From Dioscorea cayenensis subsp. rotundata (taxonomy: Eukaryota; Streptophyta; Magnoliopsida; Dioscoreales; Dioscoreaceae), in contig NC_052473.1 of the NCBI RefSeq assembly GCF_009730915.1, positions 18,558,100 to 18,622,099 of the forward strand: DNA of 64,000 bases, written 5' to 3'. How positions within the stretch are numbered: position 1 is the first letter of the stretch; every line of letters begins with the position of its first letter. This document shows positions 35,453 through 45,983 of the stretch, piece after piece. Made by a program: the position numbers and the translations under genes. The notes beneath the pieces were generated by a model. The model was not told where the DNA came from and ran no database searches. It was given only the letters and a program-made list of their open reading frames with translations.

Positions 35453-36299
35453 AATTGCTATCAAGTTAATCTCTTTCTTTGTGGTATGCCATGGATATGT
35501 GTGCATCTTCTTGCAGAGATCTTGATGAATTTGATTATGTTTGGATTTTATGTTCACTTTGATACCTTGAATTGTTTTTTTTTTGGATTCTTTCTCTTTG
35601 ATTGTATATTGGGATGTTGTTTATTGAATTTGTATGGAATTTTTATGGCATCTTGGTGAAATAGTGTAATGAATCTTTGGTGGCTTTGAATTAGGGTTTT
35701 AAGATTGATAGGGCTTGTTTGTGTGGTGCTAGTGATCAAATTAGGGTGTAATTGGTGGCCAAAAGAGTCTATAATGCATTCATGGTGTTTGGATTGAGGT
35801 AAACCTTAAGAATTAGAGAAAAAGGGGAAGGGAATGAGAAGCAATGGAAGAGATTCAGAAGCATACCTTTCACATCCTCCAATAAAACACAAGATCTAGG
35901 TCATACTCAGAGTTATATGAAATCCAAATTTCACTAATTAAAGACTTCCTTCTTTACTTTGTTTAATCATCGCAAGAAATAAATTTCCAAAAGCGTCCGT
36001 CGAGTTGGCTCATGTAAAAACTTCTTGAAGAAGGGAGCTTTTCTTGAGTCGCAACAATAACGGAGTTAATCGAGGGCGGGGCTCTTTTTCGGTTTTTCCA
36101 TAGTCTACTTTGACTTTAAAGGTGATGCCCTCTCTGTTGATTCTTCTCTGATATTAAGTTTGGGCTAGGGATGGTTCTGCTAGCAGAGCTGGATTGGTTT
36201 TTTAGATTGCTAGGTTTTCATTTTTATTTATCAGAATTGATTTAGTTCATGAAGGTACCACATCAAGCTTTAGGCTTGTAACATCCTTCAGTCTTTCTT

Positions 36300-37115
36300 A
36301 CAAACATACAACAACAACAAACAACAACAAAAAGGAGTTGGTAGTCCCAGTTATTTGGGGTCGGCTACATGATTCCTAAGGTTAGATATATTATTTCGTA
36401 AAATTTCTGCTAAGCACCTTTTAGATCTACTTTTTCCTCTGCTAAAATTCTCCACCTGAAAAATTTTCACCTTTCTTATGACTTATTGGGGCAGTCAGTC
36501 ATCTAAGGACATGTTCATACCATCTTAATCAATTCTCTTAATCAATAATAGGTGCCAGTCCCAATCTATTTCAAATAATTTTATTTTTTTAATCGATCCT
36601 ATAGTAGTGCCTAACATCCATCTCAATATTCTCATATTAGACGTGCCTTTTGTTTAAGTATGTTATTTCTTAACCACCTAATATTTTGACTCATATATCA
36701 CAGCTTGCCTAACAGCGTTTCTATAAAACTTATTTTTCGATTTAAAAGGTATTCAATGATTACATAAAACTCCAAAAACTTCTCCTTCATCTTACCCAAC
36801 CTGCCTTAAATCCTTAATCCTATTTATGTTGTTCTCTAGAAGTTCTCCATCATATTGGATTATAGAGCCTAAGTTTTGAAAACCTTGTATATTGAAATTA
36901 TATTTTAGATATTCTATCTTTACCTACTTATATCTTGAACTCTTAGCTTTTAAAGTGTTATTCCACATCTCCAACTTTAAGTTGACACCTTCCCTGCTTT
37001 CATCAATTAAGATTACATCATTGACACAAACGCCAAGAGATCTGATCTTGAATATGCTTAGTTAGTTCATTTATAACTAAAGCAAATGGGATATATTGGT
37101 ACTGTTACAGGTTAA
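36300..37115 (-). mobile_element. Degenerate RTE-type LINE fragment (reverse transcriptase 3' part), antisense
   Basis: Read on the minus strand, pieces of an RTE reverse transcriptase C-terminus can be followed through stops and frameshifts: NDVILIDESREGVNLKLEMW, then LGSIIQYDGELLENNINRIK, PFKSKNKFYRNAVRQAVIYE and MRILRWMLG. The 3' end carries the RTE hallmark: TAGCCGACCCCAAATAACTG, TGGGACTACCAACTCC, then TTG repeats (seen as CAACAACAACAAACAACAAC on the plus strand at about 36309). It lies inside the putative 5' UTR intron of the PHD gene, in opposite orientation. It is decayed and not coding. Confidence 0.85.
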
Positions 37116-37299
37116 ATTGTAATTCATACCTTTCTTCCTACTTCTCTCATCACAGAATCATTGTTTGCTCTTGAGCATAGAGAACAAATAATCATTCACT
37201 TGCTTTATGATTAATTACATTGCGATGAACCTTCGCAAAAGTCTCAAAACTGCAGTTGTTGTTGTTGTGAAAACCAGAGAAAAGCATTATCTACAGGAG

Positions 37300-37356
37300 A
37301 TGAAAAAGCAATTTGGTCTGGACAAGTGCAGTAGAGTTCTTAAAAAACTCTTCTGA
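37300..37356 (+). CDS. Possible upstream ORF (18 codons) in the PHD-finger transcript
   Basis: ATG at 37300 opens an 18-codon frame (MKKQFGLDKCSRVLKKLF) ending 19 bases before the main ATG at 37376. It lies just after the proposed acceptor, so it would be in the mature leader and could dampen translation. No conservation is known from this window alone. Confidence 0.3.
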   Translation: MKKQFGLDKCSRVLKKLF

Positions 37357-37375
37357 TTTTTCTTCGGTTGCCAGT

Positions 37376-40300
37376 ATGTGTGCTAGCTCTTTCCCTAAAA
37401 GGGAAGGCTTCGTCTACAAGAGGAGGAAATTGCAGCAAAACACTGTTGCCATTCTCTCAGAAGAAAATACAAGAGAAAATTCGTATTGTCCTTCAATCAT
37501 AACTTTTGAAGAGGTTCATTTGACGTTAAGAAAAGATGATGTTAACAAAACTACTGTGACTTCTGCGGAGGGAACCGCTAGAGACCTTTTAGCCGTGATC
37601 TCTGAAGACCACCATCCACGGGAGCCCACTTGTGCTGCCAGCATAAAGATCAATGATAGGACACCAGAAGCCATCCCTATCAATACTTGTTCTGATAAAT
37701 GGGATGAAACGCATCCCACAGCATCTACAAACGCTTCATGCAGACCGAAGTTTGAGCATCACTCTGCTATACAGGATGCATGTTCATCATCCAAGTTTAT
37801 TACAAGGCATTGTTCAACTTTCAAAAGAACAGAAGCAGATGATATTCGTGAGTGTTCTTCAACAGAGAATATGTTTATGAAAGCATCACTGGAATACACT
37901 TCATCAAGGGATTTCTGCATTTTTGTGCTTAGAAGTCTTGGGTTGCTCAATGGTTCATGTGCTGATGTCGGATCAGCTTCATCAGAAAACCTGGATGTTA
38001 ATGGTAAATCCACTTTGCCATGCAAAAAATGTGGTCTTCAGGAAAATCCAAGAAAGATGCTAATCTGTGACCTATGTGATGAAGCAGTTCACATTTCTTG
38101 CAACAGTTCTAAAGTGAAAAAACTACCAGTTGATGAATGGTATTGCCGGTCTTGTATGAGAAAGAGACCAAAGCCTTTCCTGACTAGCAACTCTGGAAAA
38201 ACATCTCAACGATTAAATCCTATATCATCCATGTTTGTTGATAATCAGCCATATGTCTCAGGGGTTCGAATTGGTAAAGATTTTCAAGTGGAAGTTCCAG
38301 AATGGTGTGGTCCGACCTCTATGTACGTTCTTCCAACACTTTCATATTTTCAGGCATCTTATTTATATTAATCTTTGTCATGATCCTGTTGAAATATGTT
38401 TCCTTCACTTTGAATTTGGCATATGTAGAATGTAGCACCTAAACCACTGCTTTTCCCATGCACGATTGAAAAGTTTCCGAAAACAAATATACTATTATAC
38501 TACTTGAGACATGCTCTTACTGTACTATTCTTGGTTTTACCTTGGGGAGCTAATAACTGCTTTTGATTGATATCATGGGCTCTTAAGTAATTCATATGAA
38601 TAACTCACATTTTTGTATGATCTCACCCCATTTAGTAGAATGTTTTGTAGTTTCCTTGCTAAGGTGATGTTGAACAGTAATAGTATTAGTGAATTTATTC
38701 ATGGACTTTTAAATTTTATATGCAGTGATAATGATTACTTCAATGAGACCTCAGCACTTGATCCTACTGAAGATGCAACTGTAACTGTAAGTATGAAGAA
38801 TCTTTAGTTAGTCTTTTTTGTTGCGCTCTCACATGCATATTGATTGTGCTGTCTGATGTTAAAAGGGTTTTGCTAGTAACAAATCATCGAGGTATCACTC
38901 TATCGGTAACTGGGTTCAATGCCAAGAGGTGATCTACAATGGTGCAGATGATGAAGGAACTATATGTGGAAAGTGGCGCAGGTAAACTAAGATTATTGTA
39001 GGCACAACACAGAAAATAATCAGTCATTCATGACCAAGAAAACACTTAGCCTAGTGGATAAATATGTTAGTAGAAATAGCTTGTAAGAAGTTTCCAAACT
39101 AACAATTAACAAAGTAGGCAGTGAAAAAAAAATAAATAAATAAAACAAAGTTGCTTGAAAATTGTCTCGACCACAATGAGTATTAAGGCGGGGCTTTTTA
39201 TAAACCATATGTTGAACTTCCAGCGTTTGCTATGCCCTTTGCCAATTATAGGTCAAATCTGATGAACACTCTTATAAAACCGTATAGATTATAGTTTTGG
39301 CGTATATCATGCTCAACATTCTCATATTCATCATAGTTGGCTGTAATTGGATTCAAGGGTGCAAGAAACTTGAGTGAGCATTTGATAACCAAGGGTTATG
39401 ATTACCATTTCTTAATTTGTCGCATCTGCACTTGTATTTGCTGAAGTTATGGAAAAACAAATAGCTTTTAAATATATTCTTGCCTATCAATGGATGGATA
39501 GGATATGGCTTACTTGGATAAACTTTTTCTCCTTTCATTCAAACATTTCCCTCGTAATTAGCAATATCAAGCAGGTAATTGCTGTATTAGACCAATGTAG
39601 ATGAACAAGTATGGTAGGTTGATCTTTCACTGTCTTGATCTAGTGAAGTTCTTGAGATTCTGCAAGTTAAGTGGCCTGGAAATATGACTTTTGATTTTTA
39701 TATCAGGGCACCTCTTTCTGTAGTTCAAACCGATGATTGGGATTGTTCATTTGCTCTGCCTTGGGATCCAATTTATGCTGATTGTGCTGTTCCTCAGGTG
39801 AATGATGCATCTGTGTTTTATTGTATGAAATGTGCAGTTCCTGAATTTTCATTGACATGGTTATCTATGTGTTTCAGGAGCTTGATACAGATGTTGTTCA
39901 TAAGCATTTGAAGTATATACAGATGGTATGTATGAGCACCCCTTGTTGAAGCTTTTGTTAATTACTTTTATATCGGCATTTATGTTTATTTGCAGATGGT
40001 ATGAGTTGTCATGTACGCTAATGTTTCTGTTATTTCTCTCCACATTCACTGCTTCTTTGCATTTTCCGTATTTCTCTAAAACATAACCAATTATAGTAAA
40101 AATTATTTAAGAATTTGACACTGGGGATGCAAATGAGATCCAGCCTACTTTATGTCTGTGCATTGTAAATACAAGGTTTAAAATGCATTTTTACCTGACT
40201 TCTTATGCCAGCATTAGTAATTGACAGTCTCTGAACCTATTGGAACCTGCATAGCATGAAAAAGCTCTTGTTTTCTTTCTTCATGTATTCTTTCTTATTA

Positions 40301-40377
40301 TAAGAAATTAAATATTTTTGTAGGTACGAGTTCGGATGGCAAATAGCAAATGGAAGCCGAAGCAAACTAATAAATGA
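37376..40377 (+). CDS. PHD-finger protein with C-terminal CW-like zinc-binding region
   Basis: Six exons (37376-38322, 38726-38786, 38866-38981, 39707-39797, 39878-39925, 40324-40377) give 438 residues in frame. After the short conserved start (EGFVYKRRK) and a long unstructured Ser/Thr-rich part comes a full C4HC3 PHD finger at 216-260: C-x2-C, CDLCDEAVHISC, and WYCRSC at the end. PHD fingers of this type read histone H3 tails in the nucleus. From about residue 350, NWVQC, then CGKWRRAP, DDWDCSFALPWDP and ADCAVPQ have the Trp/Cys spacing of a CW zinc finger. The pair suggests a chromatin reader; the target is unknown. The start is the first in-frame ATG, because the apparent frame extension upstream begins with TTG after a stop at 37301. 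I cannot name an orthologue with confidence. Confidence 0.82.
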
Positions 40378-40729
40378 TGAGTCAACATGACAATCTTCAG
40401 TTATAATAGATGGTCGTAAACTTTAAGCAAGGTGACAACCAATGTATGCAACATTTGCCGCATCCCTTGGAATCCTGTCATTCTCCAGGCAACAAAAAAT
40501 ACATGATGGTTTAGATGGTGCTTCATGCTTGGTTTTGCAACTAGTTTCTTCACTTGCATGCATATACTATAAAAACTTTTTCGGCCTTTTAAAGGGCCAT
40601 CTCATGTTAGTTGTATTCAATGAGAATGTATAGAACTATCAAATAGAACAATAAGACAACAGGATGTTAGATAACAATAAAATTACCATATTCTTTACAT
40701 ACTGTTGTGTGTCTTTACCAGGCTTTCTG

Positions 40730-41062
40730 ACAATAAATTTGCGTACATAAATAGGTATCATTGGTACATATATATGATGCAGAAAAAAAACAATAAAAGA
40801 TGATATTTGTCTCTTTTTAGTGTTATACCTGATATTGCCAACAAGCTGAGATAACAACACATGTTCAGCAATCAGAATACATAATACTGCCCTTGAAAAC
40901 CAGCTGACGATTAACTTGAGTACATAAATAGGAATCATTAGTACATAAATGTGATGCTTTAAGAAGATAACATCGGTCTCTTACTAGCTTTATTCCTGAT
41001 ATTACAAACAAGCTGAGATACCTACGCATGCTCAGCAATCAGAATACATAATACCGCCCTTG
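40730..41062. repeat. Two-copy tandem duplication of about 165 bp
   Basis: Unit 1 (about 40740-40893) and unit 2 (about 40920-41060) share, in order, GTACATAAATAGGWATCATT, CTGATATTRCMAACAAGCTG and CAGCAATCAGAATACATAAT followed by AC[T/C]GCCCTTG. It lies in intergenic DNA after the PHD gene. A (CA)n run follows at about 41090-41127. Confidence 0.75.
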
Positions 41063-41474
41063 TTAGTAACGTGGTAATCACATGCGCACACGCGTGTGGC
41101 CACACACTCACAACACACACACACACAAAGGAATTGGCAGTTGCAAGATGTAGCAAACCTGATAACAATGGAGCAAAAACTAAAAAAGACAGAGAATTGT
41201 AACAAGAAATCTCTGGCCAACCATTTATGAAAAAACCAATAGCAACAAGTTGACAGTAGTTAATTTAGAGGTGGTAACTGTATTGACCTAATGAAGCCAT
41301 TTTGCATAGCCTGGACAAAGGGTTGATCAAATCAGAGAAAATTTACCAAAGGAACAAAAGCAATCAGCTGAAATCCAGATAATATTAGCACATGCAATTT
41401 GATGTTGATTGGCAAATTGACAACTATTAATCTGAATATTAGCTGATTACAATGAAAGTTCAAAGTACATGATT

Positions 41475-41567
41475 TTATTCATCTGGCAGCTCATACAAAG
41501 TGTCCTTTCCACTATAGAATCCAGAGAAGCAAAAAGAAATCCACCAACCATGGATGCGGTCATCACC
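41475..41567 (-). other. Possible 3'-terminal exon of an unrecognised minus-strand gene
   Basis: A good acceptor (TTTTTTTCTTCAG) precedes an open stretch reading GDDRIHGWWISFCFSGFYSG to a TAA at 41475. A second frame is also open across the same bases, so the reading is ambiguous. No upstream exon with clear coding pattern was found between 41600 and 44500. It may be a fragment or not coding at all. Confidence 0.2.
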
Positions 41568-41599
41568 CTGAAGAAAAAAAAAAAAATTTGAAATCAGCA

Positions 41600-42515
41600 A
41601 ACACCATGTTACTGTTATTTTTATTTCTTCTCTCTTCTGGGTACACAGAGCGATTACCTCCCTTTATGGAGATAAGAACGAGATTCTACAGCTAACTTTT
41701 GGAACATAATTTCACATAAATACACTAGTACCAAGATTTAAATACAATAATTCATCTATCTTATTACCAGAATATAACACCACAGAATACACAAGTACCA
41801 AGGCTCGAACATAAGAACATACATATAAATATGGGGTATGTTTAGCCACTTCTTTTTAACTGTGCATAAAAGATCTCTCAAGTTCTGTGGTAGTTAATAA
41901 ATAGAAGTTTCATCTTCATATCAATTCTGAATTTAAAAATCACCTCTCAATTACAGCTTGTTAAATGGAATTAATTGACAGGATTACAAATAAGGAAGTT
42001 GGTGTCCATCAAGACCACGCCAGTGCAAGCTTCAAGATCTTAGTTTGGGAAATATGGTGCAAATGAGACTAATAAAATAACTGATTTTGTATGCCCCCTA
42101 TTTTATATGAGCTAACCCATTTTATATAGTTGTCCCATGGTGGACAAATGAATTTTATAATTTTTACCCTCCTTCCTGGTTTATCATGATCCCCTTATAA
42201 AAGTTAATATTGTAAAATCTACTTTGTTAAATAACATTACATACACATACTTTGTAAGATTTGTAATTACATATATAATCCTCAAATCATGATTTTTGTA
42301 CACATACCCTCACAAAGGTGTAGTTATAAAGTTTATACACCTTTGATATACAATTCTTGCATATATACTTCCTCTAAAACTGATGTAAGAGTGCACAATT
42401 AGAACAAAGCCATCATTAATATTTATACACACACACATAACATTGCAAGGGCATGCATAAAATAATTTGGTCTTATAAAGTAATATAATCAAAATATTTA
42501 GTTTATTCTATGTAA
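41600..42515. other. Intergenic AT-rich DNA, no gene recognised
   Basis: No coding pattern on either strand. Short (CA)n and AT-rich tracts only. Confidence 0.55.
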
Positions 42516-42520
42516 TTATA

Positions 42521-43353
42521 AAGTAAAACCTCTATAAAATAACACTCTTAGGACCGAAAAGAATTATTATTTTATAGAAATTATTTATCTATCGATAAAT
42601 GAATATTTATTAATTTATCGATAAATGATTATTTATTAATTTAGAGGGAGTTTTTATATTTTATACAATTGGGTAGGAGCAACAAATCCTAAAAATATTA
42701 ACATATTGGATGATATTAATTTTATTAATGCGGCTTAAAACATTGATGTGAAGATAACCACAACAAATTATTTTTGGCATATCAAAATTGGATTTGAGGA
42801 AAGAATAGCTTTTGAGCAAGATGGTGAAGAGGAAGGCATCCATGATGTTTCAAGGGGTAATAAATACGCTTGTTGATGACGATCAAGATCCAGATGATAG
42901 TTGTATTTTACCAAATGTTACTCTGAAAGAGGTTTTTCTAGCAATATATATAAATCTTAAAAACTTACTTACGCTAACATGAGAAAAATATATCAAATAT
43001 GGCGTGCACTTTGTAAAATATGGTGTGTACTTTGTAAAATATTAAGGACGAGATTAAATTTAGTTCACAAAGAAAAAAGAAACAAATAATTTTAAATGTA
43101 TATCTTAGAAAAGAGAAAATTTAAAAATAATAGTTTAAAAGAATTTAATGTTATGAATTTTGTATGATATTTTCCTATGTATTTGATGAATTATTAATTT
43201 ATATTTTTGTTGGGTCCTAAAGGTATTTAAAAATTATTATCTTATACATTTAGCGAAATTATTAACTTAGCTTGTTGGTCCGAGTTGGGACTTGGAAAAT
43301 TTTTTTATGTAATTAAAGTTATTAATTTATCAAGTATTATCAAGGCTTTACTG
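42521..43353 (+). mobile_element. Pogo-like (Lemi1/Emigrant family) element with transposase relic
   Basis: The left end AGTAAAACCTCTATAAAATAA and the right end (reverse complement CAGTAAAGCCTTGATAATAC) match the CAGTAAAACCTCTATAAATT terminal repeat of Emigrant MITEs and their pogo-like parent Lemi1. Inside, around 42900-43040, a decayed frame reads VTLKEVFLAIYINLKNLLTL, resembling the C-terminal part of pogo-type transposases. Stops interrupt it. A GTTGGTCCGAGTTGGGAC block near the right end is shared with the fragment at 58.7 kb. Confidence 0.65.
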
Positions 43354-43841
43354 CATATCTATTATAAGCATTTAATATTTAAGATTGAATGCACTAAATT
43401 CAAATGATGATTTTCAAACACAAAAGAATTTAGAAAAATGTAAAAGATGGAAAAGGCATTATTAATATTTGATATTTAGAGTTTTGTTTTGTCAATGCGA
43501 ACAATTAAATTGTTCTGCCATGTCCAATCTAATCTTGTCCCATCCATGATGTTCATGTCTATGTTTCTAAACACCACCTCATCCATGAAAATTGCACTCA
43601 AGGTAGAAAAAAAAAGGAAAAAAAATTTAGTTAATGGGAAAAAAAAAGAAGAAACTTTTAACAATTTATTTTCCTTCATTTGCTCGTAATTCTCATTTTC
43701 AACATCTAACCGAACACCCACACAAAACCTAAACATAAAAAGAAAGAAGACAAGTGAAAAAGAGAAACAAAAATAGTTTTCTATTGTTTTCACCTAATCA
43801 TACCAGATAAACTAAACCCAAAACCAAAACCAAAACCAAAA

Positions 43842-44425
43842 TGGAAAACTACTAATTTCATAACTAAATTTCAAGATTAATTTAGAGAAATAAATAGAAA
43901 TAAACAATAAAAAATTCTTAGCTAAATGGAAAACTATTAATTTCATAGCTAAATTTCAAGATTAATTTAGAGAAATGAATAGAAATAAACAACAAAAATT
44001 CATAGCTAAATGAAAACTACTAATTTCATAGCTAAATTTCAAGATAAATTTAGAGAAATGAATAGAAATAAACAACAAAAATTCATAGCTAAATGAAAAC
44101 TACTAATTTCATAGCTAAATTTCAAGATTAATTTAGAGAAATGAATAGAAATAAACAATAAAAAATCCATAGCTAAATGGAAAACTACTAATTTCATATC
44201 TAAATTTCAAGATTAATTTAGAGAAATGAATAGAAATAAACAATAAAAAATCCATAGCTAAATGGAAAACTACTAATTTCATAGCTAAATTTCAAGATTA
44301 ATTTAGAGAAATGAATAGAAATAAACAACAAAAACTCATAGCTAAATGGAAAACTACTAATTTCATAGCTAAATTTCAAGATTAATTTAGAGAAATTAAT
44401 AGAAATAAACAACAAAAATTCAGGA
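43842..44425. repeat. Minisatellite, about seven copies of an 83-85 bp unit
   Basis: Copies begin with CTACTAATTTCATAGCTAAA near 43852, 43937, 44020, 44103, 44188, 44272 and 44357. Each continues TTTCAAGATTAATTTAGAGA, AATGAATAGAAATAAACAAC and AAAAATTCATAGCTAAATGG. Divergence is low, pointing to recent expansion. The array ends about 100 bp from the ATP synthase f-like stop codon. Confidence 0.9.
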
Positions 44426-44525
44426 AAATTCTATACCCATCGATCACGAAGAACCAATATTTCAAAATCAAAACCATAATTTTAAGGGTTCCAAAGACGA
44501 CTCACCGGAAAGCGATCCAGGGCCT

Positions 44526-44786
44526 CTAATGGCCATGCTGCTGCTGGTGCTCGAGGTGGCGGCGCTCATGGGGGAGGGCGACAAGGTAGGAGAAGATCAT
44601 CCCACCGATGCACACATGGAAAAGCGGTTCCACAGAGCTCGTCTCGATGTACTTCTCGATGTATCGATCCACAGCCTGGTCGGCGCTCTTCTTGATGTTC
44701 TCCCAACTGAGCCTCGGCTTCAGGTACGCCGGCAACTCCCGCAATCTCATCCCTCTGATCTCGTTGTAGAACGCCCTCATCGCCAT
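44526..44786 (-). CDS. Mitochondrial ATP synthase F0 subunit f-like small protein
   Basis: Single exon, 86 residues, starting [20 protein letters not shown] and ending [14 protein letters not shown]. The middle [20 protein letters not shown] is the single membrane segment typical of plant subunit f-like (ATP17/Fb15-type) proteins of the mitochondrial ATP synthase membrane sector. Length fits these families. The start used is the first ATG; the frame continues nine codons upstream only from a TTG. The gene is GC-rich against its AT-rich surroundings. A telo-box-type AAACCCTAACCCTA lies about 25 bp upstream. Identity rests on remembered similarity of the conserved C-terminal half; exact naming in plants varies. 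Confidence 0.75.
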   Translation of the reverse strand: MAMRAFYNEIRGMRLRELPAYLKPRLSWENIKKSADQAVDRYIEKYIETSSVEPLFHVCIGGMIFSYLVALPHERRHLEHQQQHGH

Positions 44787-44810
44787 TTCCGATTGATCGC
44801 GCGAGATCGC

Positions 44811-44826
44811 CAAACCCTAACCCTAG
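44811..44826. promoter_or_regulatory. Telo box upstream of the ATP synthase f-like gene
   Basis: CAAACCCTAACCCTAG lies in the probable 5' UTR, 25-40 bp before the ATG. Telo boxes are common in plant genes for ribosomal and mitochondrial housekeeping proteins. Confidence 0.55.
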
Positions 44827-45473
44827 TTTCCAACCTCTCGATCCTTCAACTGCTTGTTCAACAATGGAACGAGATGTTTAAGAAATATGGACGGTCAATA
44901 TCGTCCATCAACTCTAGCTCTGATCACGAGGCATTCAAAACCATGGACTTATTGCATATATACCCCTTGAAAAATACTGAAGTTTTGAGGATGTTTATAT
45001 AAAGTTTAAGGGAAATATTTTAAAGGAGTTTAATATAAATAGTTAAATACTAAGTTTAGAGGGTTTTCCTATAAATTTTAACTCCGAAACTTTATAGTGG
45101 TACATAAATACTAAATTTTTAATGTGTCTCTCTAAATTCAAAAATTTTAGAGTTTTATGTAAGTAGAGAGTTTTTGTTGGTGTTTCTATAAATGTTTTTT
45201 TTTAAAAAAAAAATTGAATAAACCACATGCATTAACTGAAATGTTTTTATAAATTTAATAAATCATTTTAAATATTTTTATTTAAATATTTTATTTAAAT
45301 ATTTAAATTTTTAGGGTTTTACCAATAGCTTATTGGCATTGGTCCCTTGCATATAATATTTATTATAAATTTTTTTTAAGGTATTTCCATATGTTCAACT
45401 TCAAAATTTAAATAAGTTTTACATAAATAACTCATTTTTAAAAACCATTTCAATCAAATTAATTATAAGTTAA

Positions 45474-45740
45474 GAACCGTAGGCTAGCCCACTGGTAACT
45501 ATCTATGGTTGTGATTGAAAAATCTCGAGTTTGAGACTCTTATATTACAATTTATTTTCTCTGGGTCTTTTATAGGAGTTATAAGAAATGCCTCTCGTTT
45601 TCCCTTTAGAATTGCATGACGAGAGTTTATCTCTAGGAGGTCAGTCAAGTTATTATAACTGGTGCACTTCCATACTCACTTGTTATTTGTTTTGTCACTT
45701 GTCGAGTTTGCCATTAATTGCAAGTTTTGAATGTGAAAAA
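45474..45740 (+). mobile_element. tRNA-derived SINE-like relic
   Basis: GTAGGCTAGCCCACTGGTAA (A-box-like) is followed, about 40 bp on, by TCTCGAGTTTGAGACTC (B-box-like). A body with AGAAATGCCTCTCGTTTTCC and ACTGGTGCACTTCCATACTC follows. The AAATGCCTCTC block recurs as its reverse complement in the SINE-like element at 25.9 kb. The DNA between the f-like gene and this relic (44830-45470) is AT-rich without a gene. Confidence 0.5.
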
Positions 45741-45917
45741 ATTATAGGAGCTCTTCCTAAAGAGTGATTTTTTAGGGGGTTTTCTATGAATTTGAAAATT
45801 TTAAAAGTTCATCAGGGACTTGTTAGCATTATCTTCACAAACCCACAAAACGAAAGCAAACAAAAGGCGGGAAAAATCCGAAACAGTTAGTTATAACCAA
45901 ATCCTCTCCGTTCTGAG

Positions 45918-45940
45918 ATCTCTCTCTCTCTCTCTCTCGA
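45918..45940 (+). repeat. CT microsatellite in the 5' UTR of the ANTH gene
   Basis: A (CT)n run of about 20 bases lies 45 bp upstream of the ATG at 45984. Such tracts are common in plant leaders and core promoters. Confidence 0.7.
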
Positions 45941-45983
45941 TCTCTCCGAAGTTTTTTTTTCTAAACAATTCGAAGTTCGAACA

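Noticed and set aside
37313-37375. Longer N-terminus of the PHD protein
   Set aside because: The extension begins with TTG after an in-frame stop; the first ATG is at 37376 and is followed by a conserved-looking start.
43842-44425. Regular repeats that could suggest a CRISPR array
   Set aside because: Units are directly adjacent with no unique spacers, and the DNA is clearly plant nuclear. It is a minisatellite.
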